Positions 24,387-33,344 of a DNA stretch of 44,517 bases are shown here, piece after piece. Positions within the stretch are counted from its first letter, which is position 1. Each line of letters begins with the position of its first letter. Under the pieces are notes generated by a model. It did not search any database. It was not told where the DNA came from and saw nothing but the letters and a program-made list of their open reading frames with translations. The DNA lies in NCBI GenBank assembly GCA_021295715.1, contig JAGWBV010000011.1:2329-46845 (forward strand). Direction: 5' to 3'. The stretch is from Candidatus Poribacteria bacterium (GTDB taxonomy: Bacteria > Poribacteria > WGA-4E > WGA-3G). A program made the position numbers and the translations under genes.

Positions 24387-26057
24387 ATGTCCAGGAACAG
24401 CGTAACAGGTCGTTTCCGAGATATTGAGATAGCATTTAGCGTTGAAGGTACTCGTACCTATATGAGTGTCCGGAATCTGATTAGCGACGAAAGACAAGTG
24501 CGCGTAATGTATCAGAAATTAGCCATGAGTGGACTCGCTAATTGGAGGCAGTTTCAATTAACTCATACGCCCGTCCTGCTGCGCCTCCCAACGGAGGTCC
24601 TCGAAGCATATCGACTCACCTTTTTTGTTGACAATGCGGAACCTATTTCCGCTCGTATTAAGAAAATATTGGCAGAATTGGACGAACTCAGAGTTAAATT
24701 GCCAGCAAAGGATTTAGTAGAAAACCCCGTGCCTGTGGTTGATACAGCCCCTTTACACAACCCTAATAACATGGACCCACGCACCAAGCCCGAATCTGAG
24801 CTCGCAACGATAGAATACATTGAAAAAGTCGTTGCTTCTCGTCCGCCGAAACCGGTAGGAGAACAGGTTGAAAAAGTAGTTATTCCTCGTCCGCCTAATC
24901 CAGCAGAAGAACTCATTGAACCTAATCCAGCAGAAGAACTCATTGAAGATGCAGTCGTCCCGAACGAACCTGAATCCTTAGAAGAAACTGTGATCCCGAG
25001 CGATTCCGAAGTAGGCACGGCAGAGCCGGAACAGTTGATCCTTCCTGAAAACAAACAGGAACAGATAGAAGAGCGCTCACCTATACATATCGTTCCGAAA
25101 TCACAGGGAGTTAATGTAGACAACAACCTTGAGTTTAAAATCACCATCCCAACCCTGCCTTCCAGTGCGCGTGCGAAGCAACGGAAAGCACAGGCACCAG
25201 CTACAGGGACAGATGGCTCCTCTTATACGGGCAGGGTAACTTCAAAACAGAAAAGGAAAGGAATTTTCGGTCAGTTTGCTGTAGCCCTCGGATTTCCTGC
25301 TGAAGGAAGACGCGGTAAGGCTTACTATCAGGAAAAAGGCGAAGCCATTCAAGACGATTTTCAGGATAAACTCTCTAAGTTAGAGAAGGATTACAATGAA
25401 GGCTACGGTCTGAATCTCATTGATTGGGATCCAGAAACGCTCTGTGAAGAGGAAACCGCAATTCTGCTGCTTAACCTCATGGTGAACGAGGTAACTGCCT
25501 GGCAGAAAGAGACGAAGCGTGCGACTCCTGAAACCAAACAGCTTGTTGAAACGCTCACTGAAGTAGGCATGCAACTTAGACAGACACTCAAGCAGACGCG
25601 TGGTATTTCCACACCCTCACCCACCTTATTCCCTGATCTCCTTGCTGAAAACACCCGCGATTTGGAGAAAATTCAGAGCGAATGTGATGCCTATCTCCAC
25701 CGCTTCACGAAGAAGTTAACCGAGCAGGAAAAGAGACACGCGTCAAAGATTGAGGTAATCGTTTTCAAGAAGTTCCTCATCGAGTTCGTCCGCGATTTTC
25801 TTTTTGTTGAGATCGCCAAAAACACGCGCGGTAACGTGTTACCGAAGCGTCTCACTTGGTTCTTAGACCTTGTTGATTCCGAAGTGATTCCGATTGAAAT
25901 CGGGAAAACGAAGGTATCGTCTAACCACCACAAGGTAAAGGGCGCCTGCAGCAGCGAATTCGAGTCAGGCACCATCGTTGAGGTCGTCGCGCCAGGCTTA
26001 CAGTCTAAGGACGGAAAACGGGTCAGCCAAATGGCTGTCGTTATTGAAGCGGAGTAA
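24387..26057 (+). CDS. Hypothetical protein with GrpE-like C-terminal region
   Basis: 556 aa, cytoplasmic. Residues 1-110 form a compact domain I do not recognise. Residues about 135-245 are an acidic, Pro-rich linker with a tandem duplication of PNPAEELIE. From about 390 a helical segment (RDLEKIQSECDAYLHRF… KFLIEFVRDFLFVEIAKN) runs into a β-like end with GKTKVSSNHHKVKGAC, EFESGTIVEVVAPGLQ and QMAVVIEAE. Order and spacing recall the long helix, four-helix part and β-head of GrpE (H.VV…GTVVEV…GY…V.V). The similarity is remote and unverified. It may be a co-chaperone or an Hsp70-associated protein. The D-cysteine-desulfhydrase-like gene starts 4 bases after its stop. AAGGAG lies 7 bases before the ATG. 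Confidence 0.6.
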   Translation: MSRNSVTGRFRDIEIAFSVEGTRTYMSVRNLISDERQVRVMYQKLAMSGLANWRQFQLTHTPVLLRLPTEVLEAYRLTFFVDNAEPISARIKKILAELDELRVKLPAKDLVENPVPVVDTAPLHNPNNMDPRTKPESELATIEYIEKVVASRPPKPVGEQVEKVVIPRPPNPAEELIEPNPAEELIEDAVVPNEPESLEETVIPSDSEVGTAEPEQLILPENKQEQIEERSPIHIVPKSQGVNVDNNLEFKITIPTLPSSARAKQRKAQAPATGTDGSSYTGRVTSKQKRKGIFGQFAVALGFPAEGRRGKAYYQEKGEAIQDDFQDKLSKLEKDYNEGYGLNLIDWDPETLCEEETAILLLNLMVNEVTAWQKETKRATPETKQLVETLTEVGMQLRQTLKQTRGISTPSPTLFPDLLAENTRDLEKIQSECDAYLHRFTKKLTEQEKRHASKIEVIVFKKFLIEFVRDFLFVEIAKNTRGNVLPKRLTWFLDLVDSEVIPIEIGKTKVSSNHHKVKGACSSEFESGTIVEVVAPGLQSKDGKRVSQMAVVIEAE

Positions 26058-26061
26058 AAAG

Positions 26062-27075
26062 ATGCAGACGAGTGCGGACGTAATTCAGAAAGTTTCACAG
26101 ATCCCACAAGTAGAACTCGGTCACTTTCCGACACCGCTTGAGGAATGCCCACGGCTGTCTGAGGCGCTCAGAGGTCCGCGCATTTTCATCAAACGCGAAG
26201 ACTGCTCGGGCTTAGCATTCGGTGGAAACAAGGTCAGGCAACTTACCTTCACAATTGGTGATGCTGTTGCCCAAGGTGCCGATACAATTGTACATGGTGC
26301 GGCATCGCAATCGAACCATTGTAGACAAGCCGCGGCGGCTTGCGGTAAACTTGGACTCAACTGCTACTTACGTCTCGCACGTGACCACAAGAGTATCCCG
26401 CAAGGGAATCTATTGTTAGGTAAATTAGCAGGTGTCGATGTTGAGATTGTTGATGTCCCATTTGGACCCGAATTAGATGTCGTAAAATACGAACTGTCGA
26501 AAAGACTGGCGTCAGAAGGGATGAAACCTTACGTTGTCGCGGGACCACGCTCAACTATGCTCGCCGCTGTTGCCTTCACATGGTGCATCGCTGAAATTGC
26601 AGAACAGCAAGAGCAATTAGGTATTGATGCCGATTGGATTTATACGGCTTCCGTAGGCGGCACACAGGCAGGTCTTGTTCTTGGCACCAAAACGCTTGGG
26701 CTGAAAATGAAGCCATTCGGCATCGCTCCGATTGTTTGGGAAAATAAACTTGAACGTATGCGCACAGCTGCGAACAGTGCCGCAGATACCCTTGGACTCA
26801 ACACGCAGATTGTGGATGCAGATATTCAGAACACAGATGACTATATTGGAGAGGCTTACGGCTATCTCACGCCGGAATGTATTGATGCCCTCAAACTCGT
26901 TGTCAAAACGGAGGGTATTTTCCTTGACCCCGTCTATACCGCCAAAGCAATGGCGTGCCTTATTGACCACATCCAACAGGGCAAGCTCGGACGCGACGAT
27001 ACCGTCATTTTCCTTCACACAGGTGGCACCCCCGCACTCTTCGCATACCATGAGGAATTAGTCGCCGATCTGTAG
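26062..27075 (+). CDS. D-cysteine desulfhydrase / ACC deaminase-family PLP enzyme
   Basis: 337 aa from ATG 26062, with GGAG 7 bases upstream; the frame extends further upstream but overlaps the preceding gene. Fold-type II PLP motifs are present: IKREDCSGLAFGGNKVRQL with the Schiff-base Lys (about residue 54), HGAASQSNHCRQAAAACGKL as the phosphate/substrate loop, SVGGTQAGLVLG as the PLP-phosphate loop, and FLHTGGTPALFAY near the end. The family converts D-cysteine to pyruvate, H2S and ammonia, or deaminates 1-aminocyclopropane-1-carboxylate. Exact specificity cannot be fixed from sequence. It is translationally close to the GrpE-like gene, suggesting one transcript. Confidence 0.9.
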   Translation: MQTSADVIQKVSQIPQVELGHFPTPLEECPRLSEALRGPRIFIKREDCSGLAFGGNKVRQLTFTIGDAVAQGADTIVHGAASQSNHCRQAAAACGKLGLNCYLRLARDHKSIPQGNLLLGKLAGVDVEIVDVPFGPELDVVKYELSKRLASEGMKPYVVAGPRSTMLAAVAFTWCIAEIAEQQEQLGIDADWIYTASVGGTQAGLVLGTKTLGLKMKPFGIAPIVWENKLERMRTAANSAADTLGLNTQIVDADIQNTDDYIGEAYGYLTPECIDALKLVVKTEGIFLDPVYTAKAMACLIDHIQQGKLGRDDTVIFLHTGGTPALFAYHEELVADL

Positions 27076-27208
27076 CCTCAATCTCCTTTAATAACCCCGA
27101 CCTTGATAGTGTTGCTGCGCTGTCGTTCTACGCACAGCAGCACCTACACACATCTCGCCTCTGTTCGACCTTTCCTTGACTCTTTTTTTATACGCTATTA
27201 TTTTATTT

Positions 27209-27297
27209 AGGACTTACGCATTTCCTCGGTAGGTGCGGTTTGTAACCGCACCGAATGCGTCCGAATAGATGAAATTTACTGATTTTGCGTAAGTCCT
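27209..27297. mobile_element. MITE-like element, 89 bp, same ends as 2871-2990
   Basis: AGGACTTACGCA (27209-27220) and TGCGTAAGTCCT (27286-27297) are perfect 12-bp terminal inverted repeats. The interior carries a GGTT-TGT-AACC hairpin (27232-27252). No coding content. Confidence 0.6.
27232..27252. repeat. GGTT-TGT-AACC family hairpin inside MITE-like element
   Basis: GGTGCGGTT-TGT-AACCGCACC, a perfect 9-bp stem. It has the same loop and inner stem as the hairpins at 11131 and 12616, while the outer pairs differ but remain complementary. Confidence 0.6.
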
Positions 27298-27533
27298 GTT
27301 ATTTCTCATGGTGAATTGGAAGTGAAGCAGACATCTGCGTCGGTGTAAACAAAAATTGTCTTGACAAGAACAGCATTACTTATTATACTATTAGTATAGC
27401 ACAAGATAATCACACGCAAGAACGAAAACGATCTACAAGACGATACTGTTGAGAGATAGTGTAAATCCTCCTTACCCATCGTTACCTTGCAACGAGATAC
27501 GTGACACGATCTCTTAGAGAAGGATCCCAAAAC

Positions 27534-28442
27534 ATGTCCTATATACACGGCTCTCACGATAACCACTATAAACCCAGTGAAAGTCTAAAGCATCTGTTTG
27601 AAGAACTCATCGTAAAACCCTTTAAACACGATCTCCCTGCACTATCGGAAGACATAAAAAATAACAGAATATACTACTGGGAAGACATAGCGCGCATCCT
27701 GAAACAAGGACAGAGCGATTTTGATGAAACATCTTATGATAAACCCTCCAATGAATATTATTTTCCAAAAGACAAAGTATCAATCTATTGTGTCCATCAT
27801 ATGCCGAGGCACCTTTTCGGTTCTTATCACATCTTTACGAATTGCCTCACATCGATAAGCGAAAAGGATAAAATCGTATTCATTGACTTCGGTTGTGGTC
27901 CACTCACCTCAGGTATTGCTTTTCGAGCTTTTGCAGAACAGGGCGACATTACTTATTTAGGAATTGACAGTTCACAAACGATGCTCAATAAGGCGGCAGC
28001 AATCAATACATACGGTCCCAACACTTATAGAGAGCCTTTCTTTGAGAAATTCGAGTTAATTCGCGAATCGGATCATTTGACTGGATTATTGGATAAGTAT
28101 ATTGAAAACGGTGATGGCACACAGATTATATTTAATTTTTGTTATTTTTTTTCGAGTCCAACATTAGACATTAATACCCTATCTGATGTACTCATCCAGA
28201 TTATGACGGAATACAATCAGCATAAAATGTGCTTCATATACCAAAATCCTGATCATCGATCATTATCCGGGGGGCGCCGTTTTAATTTGTATGGCAAATG
28301 GAAAAAACTTAAAACGGACCTTTCGGTGTTTAGGGGTCAAGGAACCCAATCAAATGTTGAAACCTTTTCTTATCGTAGACTGGTAAATGGTTTACTGCAC
28401 GATAGTGCCAATGTCTACTACGAGATACTGTGCTACGCGTAA
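27534..28442 (+). CDS. SAM-dependent methyltransferase-like protein, AT-rich
   Basis: 302 aa from ATG 27534 (AAGGA, 9 bases away); an in-frame upstream start exists at 27501. The SAM-binding motif I is IVFIDFGCGPLTSGIAFRAF and motif II is YLGIDSSQTML. A helical N-terminal ~100 residues precede the Rossmann domain, and the C-terminal part has SYRRLVNGLLHDS. The coding sequence is visibly richer in A/T codons (AAT, ATA, TTA) than its neighbours, and the upstream region is AT-rich and carries a MITE-like element, which suggests recent transfer. The substrate is unknown. The N-terminal extension is unlike small-molecule methyltransferases I can name. Confidence 0.7.
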   Translation: MSYIHGSHDNHYKPSESLKHLFEELIVKPFKHDLPALSEDIKNNRIYYWEDIARILKQGQSDFDETSYDKPSNEYYFPKDKVSIYCVHHMPRHLFGSYHIFTNCLTSISEKDKIVFIDFGCGPLTSGIAFRAFAEQGDITYLGIDSSQTMLNKAAAINTYGPNTYREPFFEKFELIRESDHLTGLLDKYIENGDGTQIIFNFCYFFSSPTLDINTLSDVLIQIMTEYNQHKMCFIYQNPDHRSLSGGRRFNLYGKWKKLKTDLSVFRGQGTQSNVETFSYRRLVNGLLHDSANVYYEILCYA

Positions 28443-28550
28443 GTACGCACGGCAGCGACGGGTATCGCTAACGTTTAGAAGTGTGATTACAAAAAACGGT
28501 GAAACGTCATAGAGACACAATTCCTCAATCGAGTCCTGCATCGAATAAAA

Positions 28551-28574
28551 AAGCGCGGTCTCTCGACCGCGCTT
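28551..28574 (-). terminator. Rho-independent terminator of the 28596-29261 gene
   Basis: AAGCGCGGTC-TCTC-GACCGCGCTT is a perfect 10-bp stem. On the minus strand it is followed by a T-run (complement of 28547-28552). It lies 22 bases beyond the minus-strand stop and could also act weakly for the plus-strand methyltransferase. Confidence 0.85.
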
Positions 28575-28595
28575 CATAAAACCAAACGAACATTT

Positions 28596-29261
28596 TTAGA
28601 ACCGTTCCGCTTTAATTTCGCCCCACTGTGTCGCCAATTTTTCTTTGGCGTCAACAGGGAACGGCGTATCGCGACTCAGATCGTCTTCCGGATCGCCTTC
28701 AAAGTATCGGAAGTTATCAAGCCAGAAATCGACATCGGATTGGGCAATTGCCAAACCGACCCACATATCCCTTTCAACATCAGCAGTCGAATTGAAGGTA
28801 ATGTGGTACTCCTCCCATTCCTGTCCTAATAGATTGATAGCACCCCCTTGATAAAAGGTCCAAGGATCGTGTTGCATCTGCAAACTCAAGGACACTTGTC
28901 GAGGTTTTTCGGAGCGTGCCCAAAAAATGACCGTATACGTCTCACCCGCTTTCATTGACATATCCAGTTGTCTAACCTTTGCGTGCCAATCGGTGCCAGT
29001 CGCTTTATGCCCAATAACTTTGAGCGACTGTTTTCCGTGCTGCGGATTTTTCTTATCGATTTCCATCGTATAGAGTCCGCCACGATTGCAACATGCCCCA
29101 TCCTCTAAACCCCAGGCTTCTTGATCCTCCTCAAAACTGTGATTTTCGAGAAGGAGTTCACCTTTCTTCCATTTTCCCCAATCCTGTGGGGTGCCAGCGA
29201 AAGCACTCAAGCCTATCAGCAGCGTGAATATGCAAACGCTTACAGTCATAGATTTTGTCAC
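28596..29261 (-). CDS. Secreted carbohydrate-binding-module-like (CBM4/9-type) protein
   Basis: 221 aa. Signal peptide at residues 1-22 (…LIGLSAFAG). The rest is one β-sandwich domain of the CBM_4_9 type: LLENHSFEEDQEAWGLEDG, a YTMEID strand, AGETYTVIFWARSEKP, SLSLQM, and a closing DVDFWLDNFRYFEGD. Such domains bind glycans and usually accompany hydrolases; here the module stands alone, so it may be a solute- or surface-binding protein. Its terminator is at 28551-28574. The next minus-strand gene upstream (29302) is 40 bases away, so they may be one transcript. Confidence 0.75.
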   Translation of the reverse strand: MTKSMTVSVCIFTLLIGLSAFAGTPQDWGKWKKGELLLENHSFEEDQEAWGLEDGACCNRGGLYTMEIDKKNPQHGKQSLKVIGHKATGTDWHAKVRQLDMSMKAGETYTVIFWARSEKPRQVSLSLQMQHDPWTFYQGGAINLLGQEWEEYHITFNSTADVERDMWVGLAIAQSDVDFWLDNFRYFEGDPEDDLSRDTPFPVDAKEKLATQWGEIKAERF

Positions 29262-29301
29262 GTTAACTTTCTCCCTTGTGCGCTAAAACACACCTATAAA
29301 A

Positions 29302-29670
29302 TTAATCTTCGCTTCGCATCAACGATTCCACCTCAGACAGGACCTGTGTCACCTCGGTTTGATCGACCACTTCAGCAACACTGGCGTAACCTGCTGTGTG
29401 AATCATCTCCACGAGATTTTGTCCTAATTGCTCAATCGTCCATGCGACTGAATCCGGCACACTCTCTTTATCGAGAGATCGCTGATCGTTCTTCCCGGAC
29501 GGATCGTAGTGATAATGCGGGTCCTTGCGGAAGCAGTCGAAGCGGAGTAGTTGAACATTTTCATCATCCACTTCGCCGTAAACACGGACAGAGGGACCGC
29601 CATCTGCTCCGATATCGCGGTTGTCGACGTGAAGTTCAACGCCACCGACGTGGAACACTTTTTCACTCAT
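29302..29670 (-). CDS. Small conserved-looking hypothetical protein
   Basis: 122 aa, soluble, acidic and His-containing. It begins MSEKVFHVGGVELHVDNRD, has a central RFDCFRKDPHYHYDPSG segment with several His/Tyr that could bind a metal, and ends in an amphipathic helix (VAEVVDQTEVTQVLSEVESL). I do not recognise a named family. GGAGG lies 8 bases before the ATG, so translation is credible. Confidence 0.65.
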   Translation of the reverse strand: MSEKVFHVGGVELHVDNRDIGADGGPSVRVYGEVDDENVQLLRFDCFRKDPHYHYDPSGKNDQRSLDKESVPDSVAWTIEQLGQNLVEMIHTAGYASVAEVVDQTEVTQVLSEVESLMRSED

Positions 29671-29790
29671 TGTCCATTCCTCCAGTTTCCAAAAGTATAA
29701 ATATATTATACATCAACGCTATGGTTCTGTCAAGTCGATGCAAAACCGAAAAACTGGTCTCAGTGTGCAATCCAATTTTTCCAAGAAATC

Positions 29791-29816
29791 TTTTTTATAG
29801 TTTTTACTATAAAAAA
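29791..29816. repeat. Perfect AT inverted repeat between divergent genes
   Basis: TTTTTTATAGT-TTTT-ACTATAAAAAA, an 11-bp stem immediately upstream of the moaA -35 box. It may be an operator or a weak bidirectional terminator. Confidence 0.45.
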
Positions 29817-29818
29817 AC

Positions 29819-29847
29819 TTGCAAAAAACGGAGGGATGTGATATACT
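29819..29847 (+). promoter_or_regulatory. Sigma-70-type promoter of moaA
   Basis: -35 TTGCAA (29819-29824), 17-base spacer, -10 TATACT (29842-29847). The start of transcription is expected at about 29854, 28 bases before the ATG. Confidence 0.6.
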
Positions 29848-29881
29848 ATTATTAAATTTGAATTTGCCTGTCTGAATTACT

Positions 29882-30877
29882 ATGAAACAACAGATGCTTG
29901 ACCGCTTTGGACGGATCCACACGAATCTTAGGATCTCGGTTACAGACGTATGTAACTTTCGTTGCATCTACTGTATGCCAGAAGACATGACCTTCATGCC
30001 AGACGCGGCACTGATGACGTTCGATGAGATTCTGCGCCTCACCCGCGTTTTCGTCGCCTTGGGTGTTAACAAAATCCGTATTACCGGTGGCGAGCCGCTT
30101 GTGCGTCCCGGTGTGCCTACACTCATAAGGCAATTGACGCAGATCGAAGAACTCAAAGACATCAGTTTGACAACAAACGGCATCGGTCTTATTAACCAAG
30201 CACAAGCACTTTACGATGCGGGACTCCGCCGTATCAATGTCAGTTTGGATACACTCAATGAAGAGAAGTTCGAGCAAATGACGCGCAGGAAGGTGCTCTC
30301 ACGCGTGCTTGCAGGGCTTAAAACAGCACACGAATGCGGTTTCAACCCGATTAAAGTCAACGCCGTCGCAATGCGCGGCTTTACCGATGACGAGATTGTT
30401 GATTTAGCGACCTTTGCCCGGCAAAATGATTATCAACTCCGATTCATCGAATTTATGCCGCTTGATGCCGATGATGTGTGGGGACGGAACATGTATATCC
30501 CCGGAAAAGAGATTATCGGAAAAATCAACGCCGTCTATCCACTCACACAGGTAACCCAGAACGGTGAAGCGAAGAACGACACTGCCCAAAGGTATCGCTT
30601 CTCGGATAACGGAAATGAGGTAGGGGTCATATCCTCCGTGAGTGAACCGTTTTGTGAAAATTGTAACCGAGTGCGTCTCACTGCTGATGGAAAGTTTCGG
30701 ACCTGTCTCTTCTCGCTAACGGAAACGGATCTGCTTACGCCGCTGCGCGAAGGGGGGTCAGATGAGGTGATTGCGGCGTTAATTCTCGATGCAGTCGCCC
30801 AAAAAGAGGCAGGGCATAAGATTAACGCAGCAGACTTCATTAAACCGGAAAGAAATATGTCGAGAATCGGCGGATAA
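29882..30877 (+). CDS. moaA: GTP 3',8-cyclase MoaA, radical SAM
   Basis: 331 aa, full length. It catalyses the first step of molybdenum-cofactor synthesis, GTP to 3',8-cyclo-7,8-dihydro-GTP. The N-terminal radical-SAM cluster motif is CNFRCIYCMPE (CxxxCxxC, about residues 24-31). ITGGEPLVRPG is the SAM-binding GGEP region. The C-terminal second 4Fe-4S site is CENCNRVRLTADGKFRTCLF. The chain ends in the conserved Gly-Gly. No ribosome site is obvious before ATG 29882; Met5 is an alternative start. No other moa/moe gene is in the window. The SUF locus that could build its clusters follows 97 bases later on the same strand. Confidence 0.96.
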   Translation: MKQQMLDRFGRIHTNLRISVTDVCNFRCIYCMPEDMTFMPDAALMTFDEILRLTRVFVALGVNKIRITGGEPLVRPGVPTLIRQLTQIEELKDISLTTNGIGLINQAQALYDAGLRRINVSLDTLNEEKFEQMTRRKVLSRVLAGLKTAHECGFNPIKVNAVAMRGFTDDEIVDLATFARQNDYQLRFIEFMPLDADDVWGRNMYIPGKEIIGKINAVYPLTQVTQNGEAKNDTAQRYRFSDNGNEVGVISSVSEPFCENCNRVRLTADGKFRTCLFSLTETDLLTPLREGGSDEVIAALILDAVAQKEAGHKINAADFIKPERNMSRIGG

Positions 30878-30974
30878 GCACTAAAATCAATTGAGAAAGA
30901 TGAGATGCGTTCGCAAATCGCAAAGTACTAAATGTTTCTAACTTGACTATAAGTAAGGAGTCCGGAGTCAAACA

Positions 30975-31760
30975 ATGAACAATGAGATAATAATTAAAGA
31001 CTTGCATATTAGCGTTCAAGAAAAACCAATTATCAAAGGATTAAATTTAACTGTTAAACAGGGTGAAATCCACGCGCTGATGGGACCCAATGGGTCGGGC
31101 AAAAGCACCCTTGCGAATGGCTTGATGGGGCATCCACTCTACGATATTGACTCTGGCGAAGTGATTTTTAACGGGGTCGATATTTTGGAATTGGAGCCGA
31201 ACGAGCGAGCGAAACTTGGACTTTTTCTCGCCTTTCAGTATCCAACAGCGATTCCTGGGGTTAGTTTAGCAAATTTTCTACGGCTTGCAGTGAGTGCAGT
31301 CCGTGTCAAAGAAGGGAATGGTTCGGGCAACGATAAACTCATTCCGATGCGCGAATTTCGCCGTGAACTTCGCTCAAAAATGAAACAACTCGGTATTGAC
31401 GATTCCTTTGCGAGGCGATACCTTAATGATGGATTTTCCGGTGGCGAAAAGAAACGTGCCGAGATCCTACAACTCGCAATGCTCGAACCTCAAATTGCGA
31501 TCCTCGATGAGACGGATTCCGGGCTGGACATTGATGCGATCCGAGTCGTGGGTGAAAGTGTGAGCCAATTGATTGGACCTGAGTTAGGGGTGCTGATTAT
31601 CACGCACTACCCGCGTTTATTGGACTACATCCGCCCGCAGTTTGTGCATATCCTGCTCGACGGTCAGATTGTTGAATCCGGTGGTTGGGAACTCACACAG
31701 ATGTTAGAAGCAGAGGGCTATGATCCGATTCGTGAAAAACACGGTATTACTGAGGCTTAA
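30975..31760 (+). CDS. sufC: SufC, Fe-S assembly ATPase
   Basis: 261 aa, non-transport ABC-type ATPase of the SufBCD scaffold. Walker A GPNGSGKST (about residues 37-45), Q-loop FQYPTAIPG, ABC signature FSGGEKKRAEILQ (about 153-165), Walker B LEPQIAILDETDSGLD, and switch His in IITHYPR. The family-specific FLAFQYP and DSGLDIDA segments separate it from transporter ATPases. The start has GGAG 7 bases upstream. It is the first gene of the SUF operon, with sufB 46 bases downstream. Confidence 0.97.
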   Translation: MNNEIIIKDLHISVQEKPIIKGLNLTVKQGEIHALMGPNGSGKSTLANGLMGHPLYDIDSGEVIFNGVDILELEPNERAKLGLFLAFQYPTAIPGVSLANFLRLAVSAVRVKEGNGSGNDKLIPMREFRRELRSKMKQLGIDDSFARRYLNDGFSGGEKKRAEILQLAMLEPQIAILDETDSGLDIDAIRVVGESVSQLIGPELGVLIITHYPRLLDYIRPQFVHILLDGQIVESGGWELTQMLEAEGYDPIREKHGITEA

Positions 31761-31806
31761 CTTGAAGCGGTGCGCGGCATTCCGCTAACATAATAGGAGA
31801 AGCGAA

Positions 31807-33225
31807 ATGGCAAATTCTGAAACGAACACCATAGAAGAACTCGGGGTGAGTAAAGAGTATAAATACGGGTTCCACGATGATATTAAACCTACATTCAAGT
31901 CCCGGAAAGGATTGGATGAAGAGGTTATCAATCAAATGTCCGACATCAAAGGGGAACCTGACTGGATGCGCCAGTATCGGCTCGATGCTTATAAAATTTT
32001 CAAGCAGAAGCCGATGACGAAATGGGGCGGTGACCTTTCTCAACTCGATTTTGACGACATCTACTATTACGTCAAAGCCTCCGACCGGAGCGAGCGGAGT
32101 TGGGATGATGTGCCGGACGACATCAAAAAGACCTTTGACCGGCTTGGTATCCCAGAAGCCGAAAGAAAGTTCCTCGCAGGTGTCGGTGCGCAGTACGACT
32201 CAGAAGTCGTTTACCATAACATCGTCGAAGAATTGGACAAAATCGGTGTAGTTTTCCTCGATACCGATACCGCTATCAAAGAGTATCCGGATTTGGTGAA
32301 GAAATACTTCGGTACTATTATCCCGTCTGCGGACAATCAGTTCGCGGCGCTCAACAGTGCGGCTTGGAGCGGCGGAAGTTTCGTATATGTTCCGCCGGGT
32401 GTAAAGGTAGAATACCCACTGCAAGCCTATTTCCGCATCAATAGCGAAAACATGGGGCAGTTTGAACGCACACTCATCATCGCCGATGAAGGGTCCCAGG
32501 TTCACTACGTTGAGGGTTGCACTGCCCCGACGTATAGCAGTGAATCCCTACACAGCGCGGTCGTCGAGATTGTTTGCATGAAAGGCTCTCGAGTTCGCTA
32601 CACGACGATCCAGAACTGGGCGAACAATGTATATAATCTCGTCACGAAACGTGCATTTGCCTACGAGGACGCGCAAATGGAGTGGGTCGATGGCAATCTC
32701 GGTAGCAAACTCACAATGAAGTATCCGAGTGTCTATATGATGGAGCCTGGTGCGCGCGGCGACATTCTCTCTATTGCGTTCGCAAGCAAGGGGCAGCACC
32801 AAGACGCAGGCGCAAAAGTCTATCATTGTGCACCGCATACCACTTCGCAGATAACTTCAAAGAGTATCAGCAAAGATGGCGGTAGATCCAGTTATCGCGG
32901 GTGGGTCGATGTTGCGAAAGGCGCGAAGGGGTGTAAATCCCACGTCGTCTGCGATGCCCTCATTCTTGATAAAGACTCCCGTTCAGACACCTATCCGGTT
33001 ATTGAGATCGGTGAAAACGATACGAACATCGAACACGAGGCGCGCGTCAGCAAAATCGGGGAAGAGCAACTGTTCTACCTGATGAGTCGTGGGCTTTCGG
33101 AAGAAGAAGCTTCCACAATGATTGTCAATGGGTTCATTGAACCACTCGTTAAGGAACTTCCGATGGAATACGCTGTCGAAATGAACCGCCTTATCCAACT
33201 TCAGATGGAAGGTTCAGTGGGTTAA
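31807..33225 (+). CDS. sufB: SufB, Fe-S cluster scaffold subunit
   Basis: 472 aa, standard SufB length. The β-helix core and family landmarks are present: [23 protein letters not shown] region, [24 protein letters not shown] with the Cys of the central region, [20 protein letters not shown], and C-terminal [25 protein letters not shown]. With SufC and SufD it forms the SufBC2D complex, which builds 4Fe-4S clusters and receives persulfide from SufS. It is preceded by AGGAG. The 119-base gap to sufD is filled with repeat-like sequence. Confidence 0.97.
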   Translation: MANSETNTIEELGVSKEYKYGFHDDIKPTFKSRKGLDEEVINQMSDIKGEPDWMRQYRLDAYKIFKQKPMTKWGGDLSQLDFDDIYYYVKASDRSERSWDDVPDDIKKTFDRLGIPEAERKFLAGVGAQYDSEVVYHNIVEELDKIGVVFLDTDTAIKEYPDLVKKYFGTIIPSADNQFAALNSAAWSGGSFVYVPPGVKVEYPLQAYFRINSENMGQFERTLIIADEGSQVHYVEGCTAPTYSSESLHSAVVEIVCMKGSRVRYTTIQNWANNVYNLVTKRAFAYEDAQMEWVDGNLGSKLTMKYPSVYMMEPGARGDILSIAFASKGQHQDAGAKVYHCAPHTTSQITSKSISKDGGRSSYRGWVDVAKGAKGCKSHVVCDALILDKDSRSDTYPVIEIGENDTNIEHEARVSKIGEEQLFYLMSRGLSEEEASTMIVNGFIEPLVKELPMEYAVEMNRLIQLQMEGSVG

Positions 33226-33344
33226 GTAGCAGTCGGCTATCGGCTATCGGCTTTCAGTAGAACGCATAACGGGTGAAAACGTTTTACCCACAACGAACTG
33301 CTGAGCGCTGATAGCTGAGGGCTATTACTAAGGAAAAAATAACA
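33226..33344. repeat. Repeat-rich gap between sufB and sufD
   Basis: It contains tandem CGGCTAT units (GTCGGCTATCGGCTATCGGC at 33231-33250) and a CTGAGCGCTGATAGCTGAGG stretch near the sufD start. This matches the TCAGT/AGCTGA-type intergenic filler seen elsewhere in the window and might influence sufB:sufD stoichiometry. Confidence 0.5.

Noticed and set aside
30878-30974. Moco or Fe-S regulatory element between moaA and sufC
   Set aside because: Only a weak TTGACT…AGTCAA inverted repeat was seen; it does not match an IscR or SufR site or a known riboswitch.
33228-33255. Short tandem repeats considered as a CRISPR array
   Set aside because: Units are about 7 bases, with no spacers and no cas genes.
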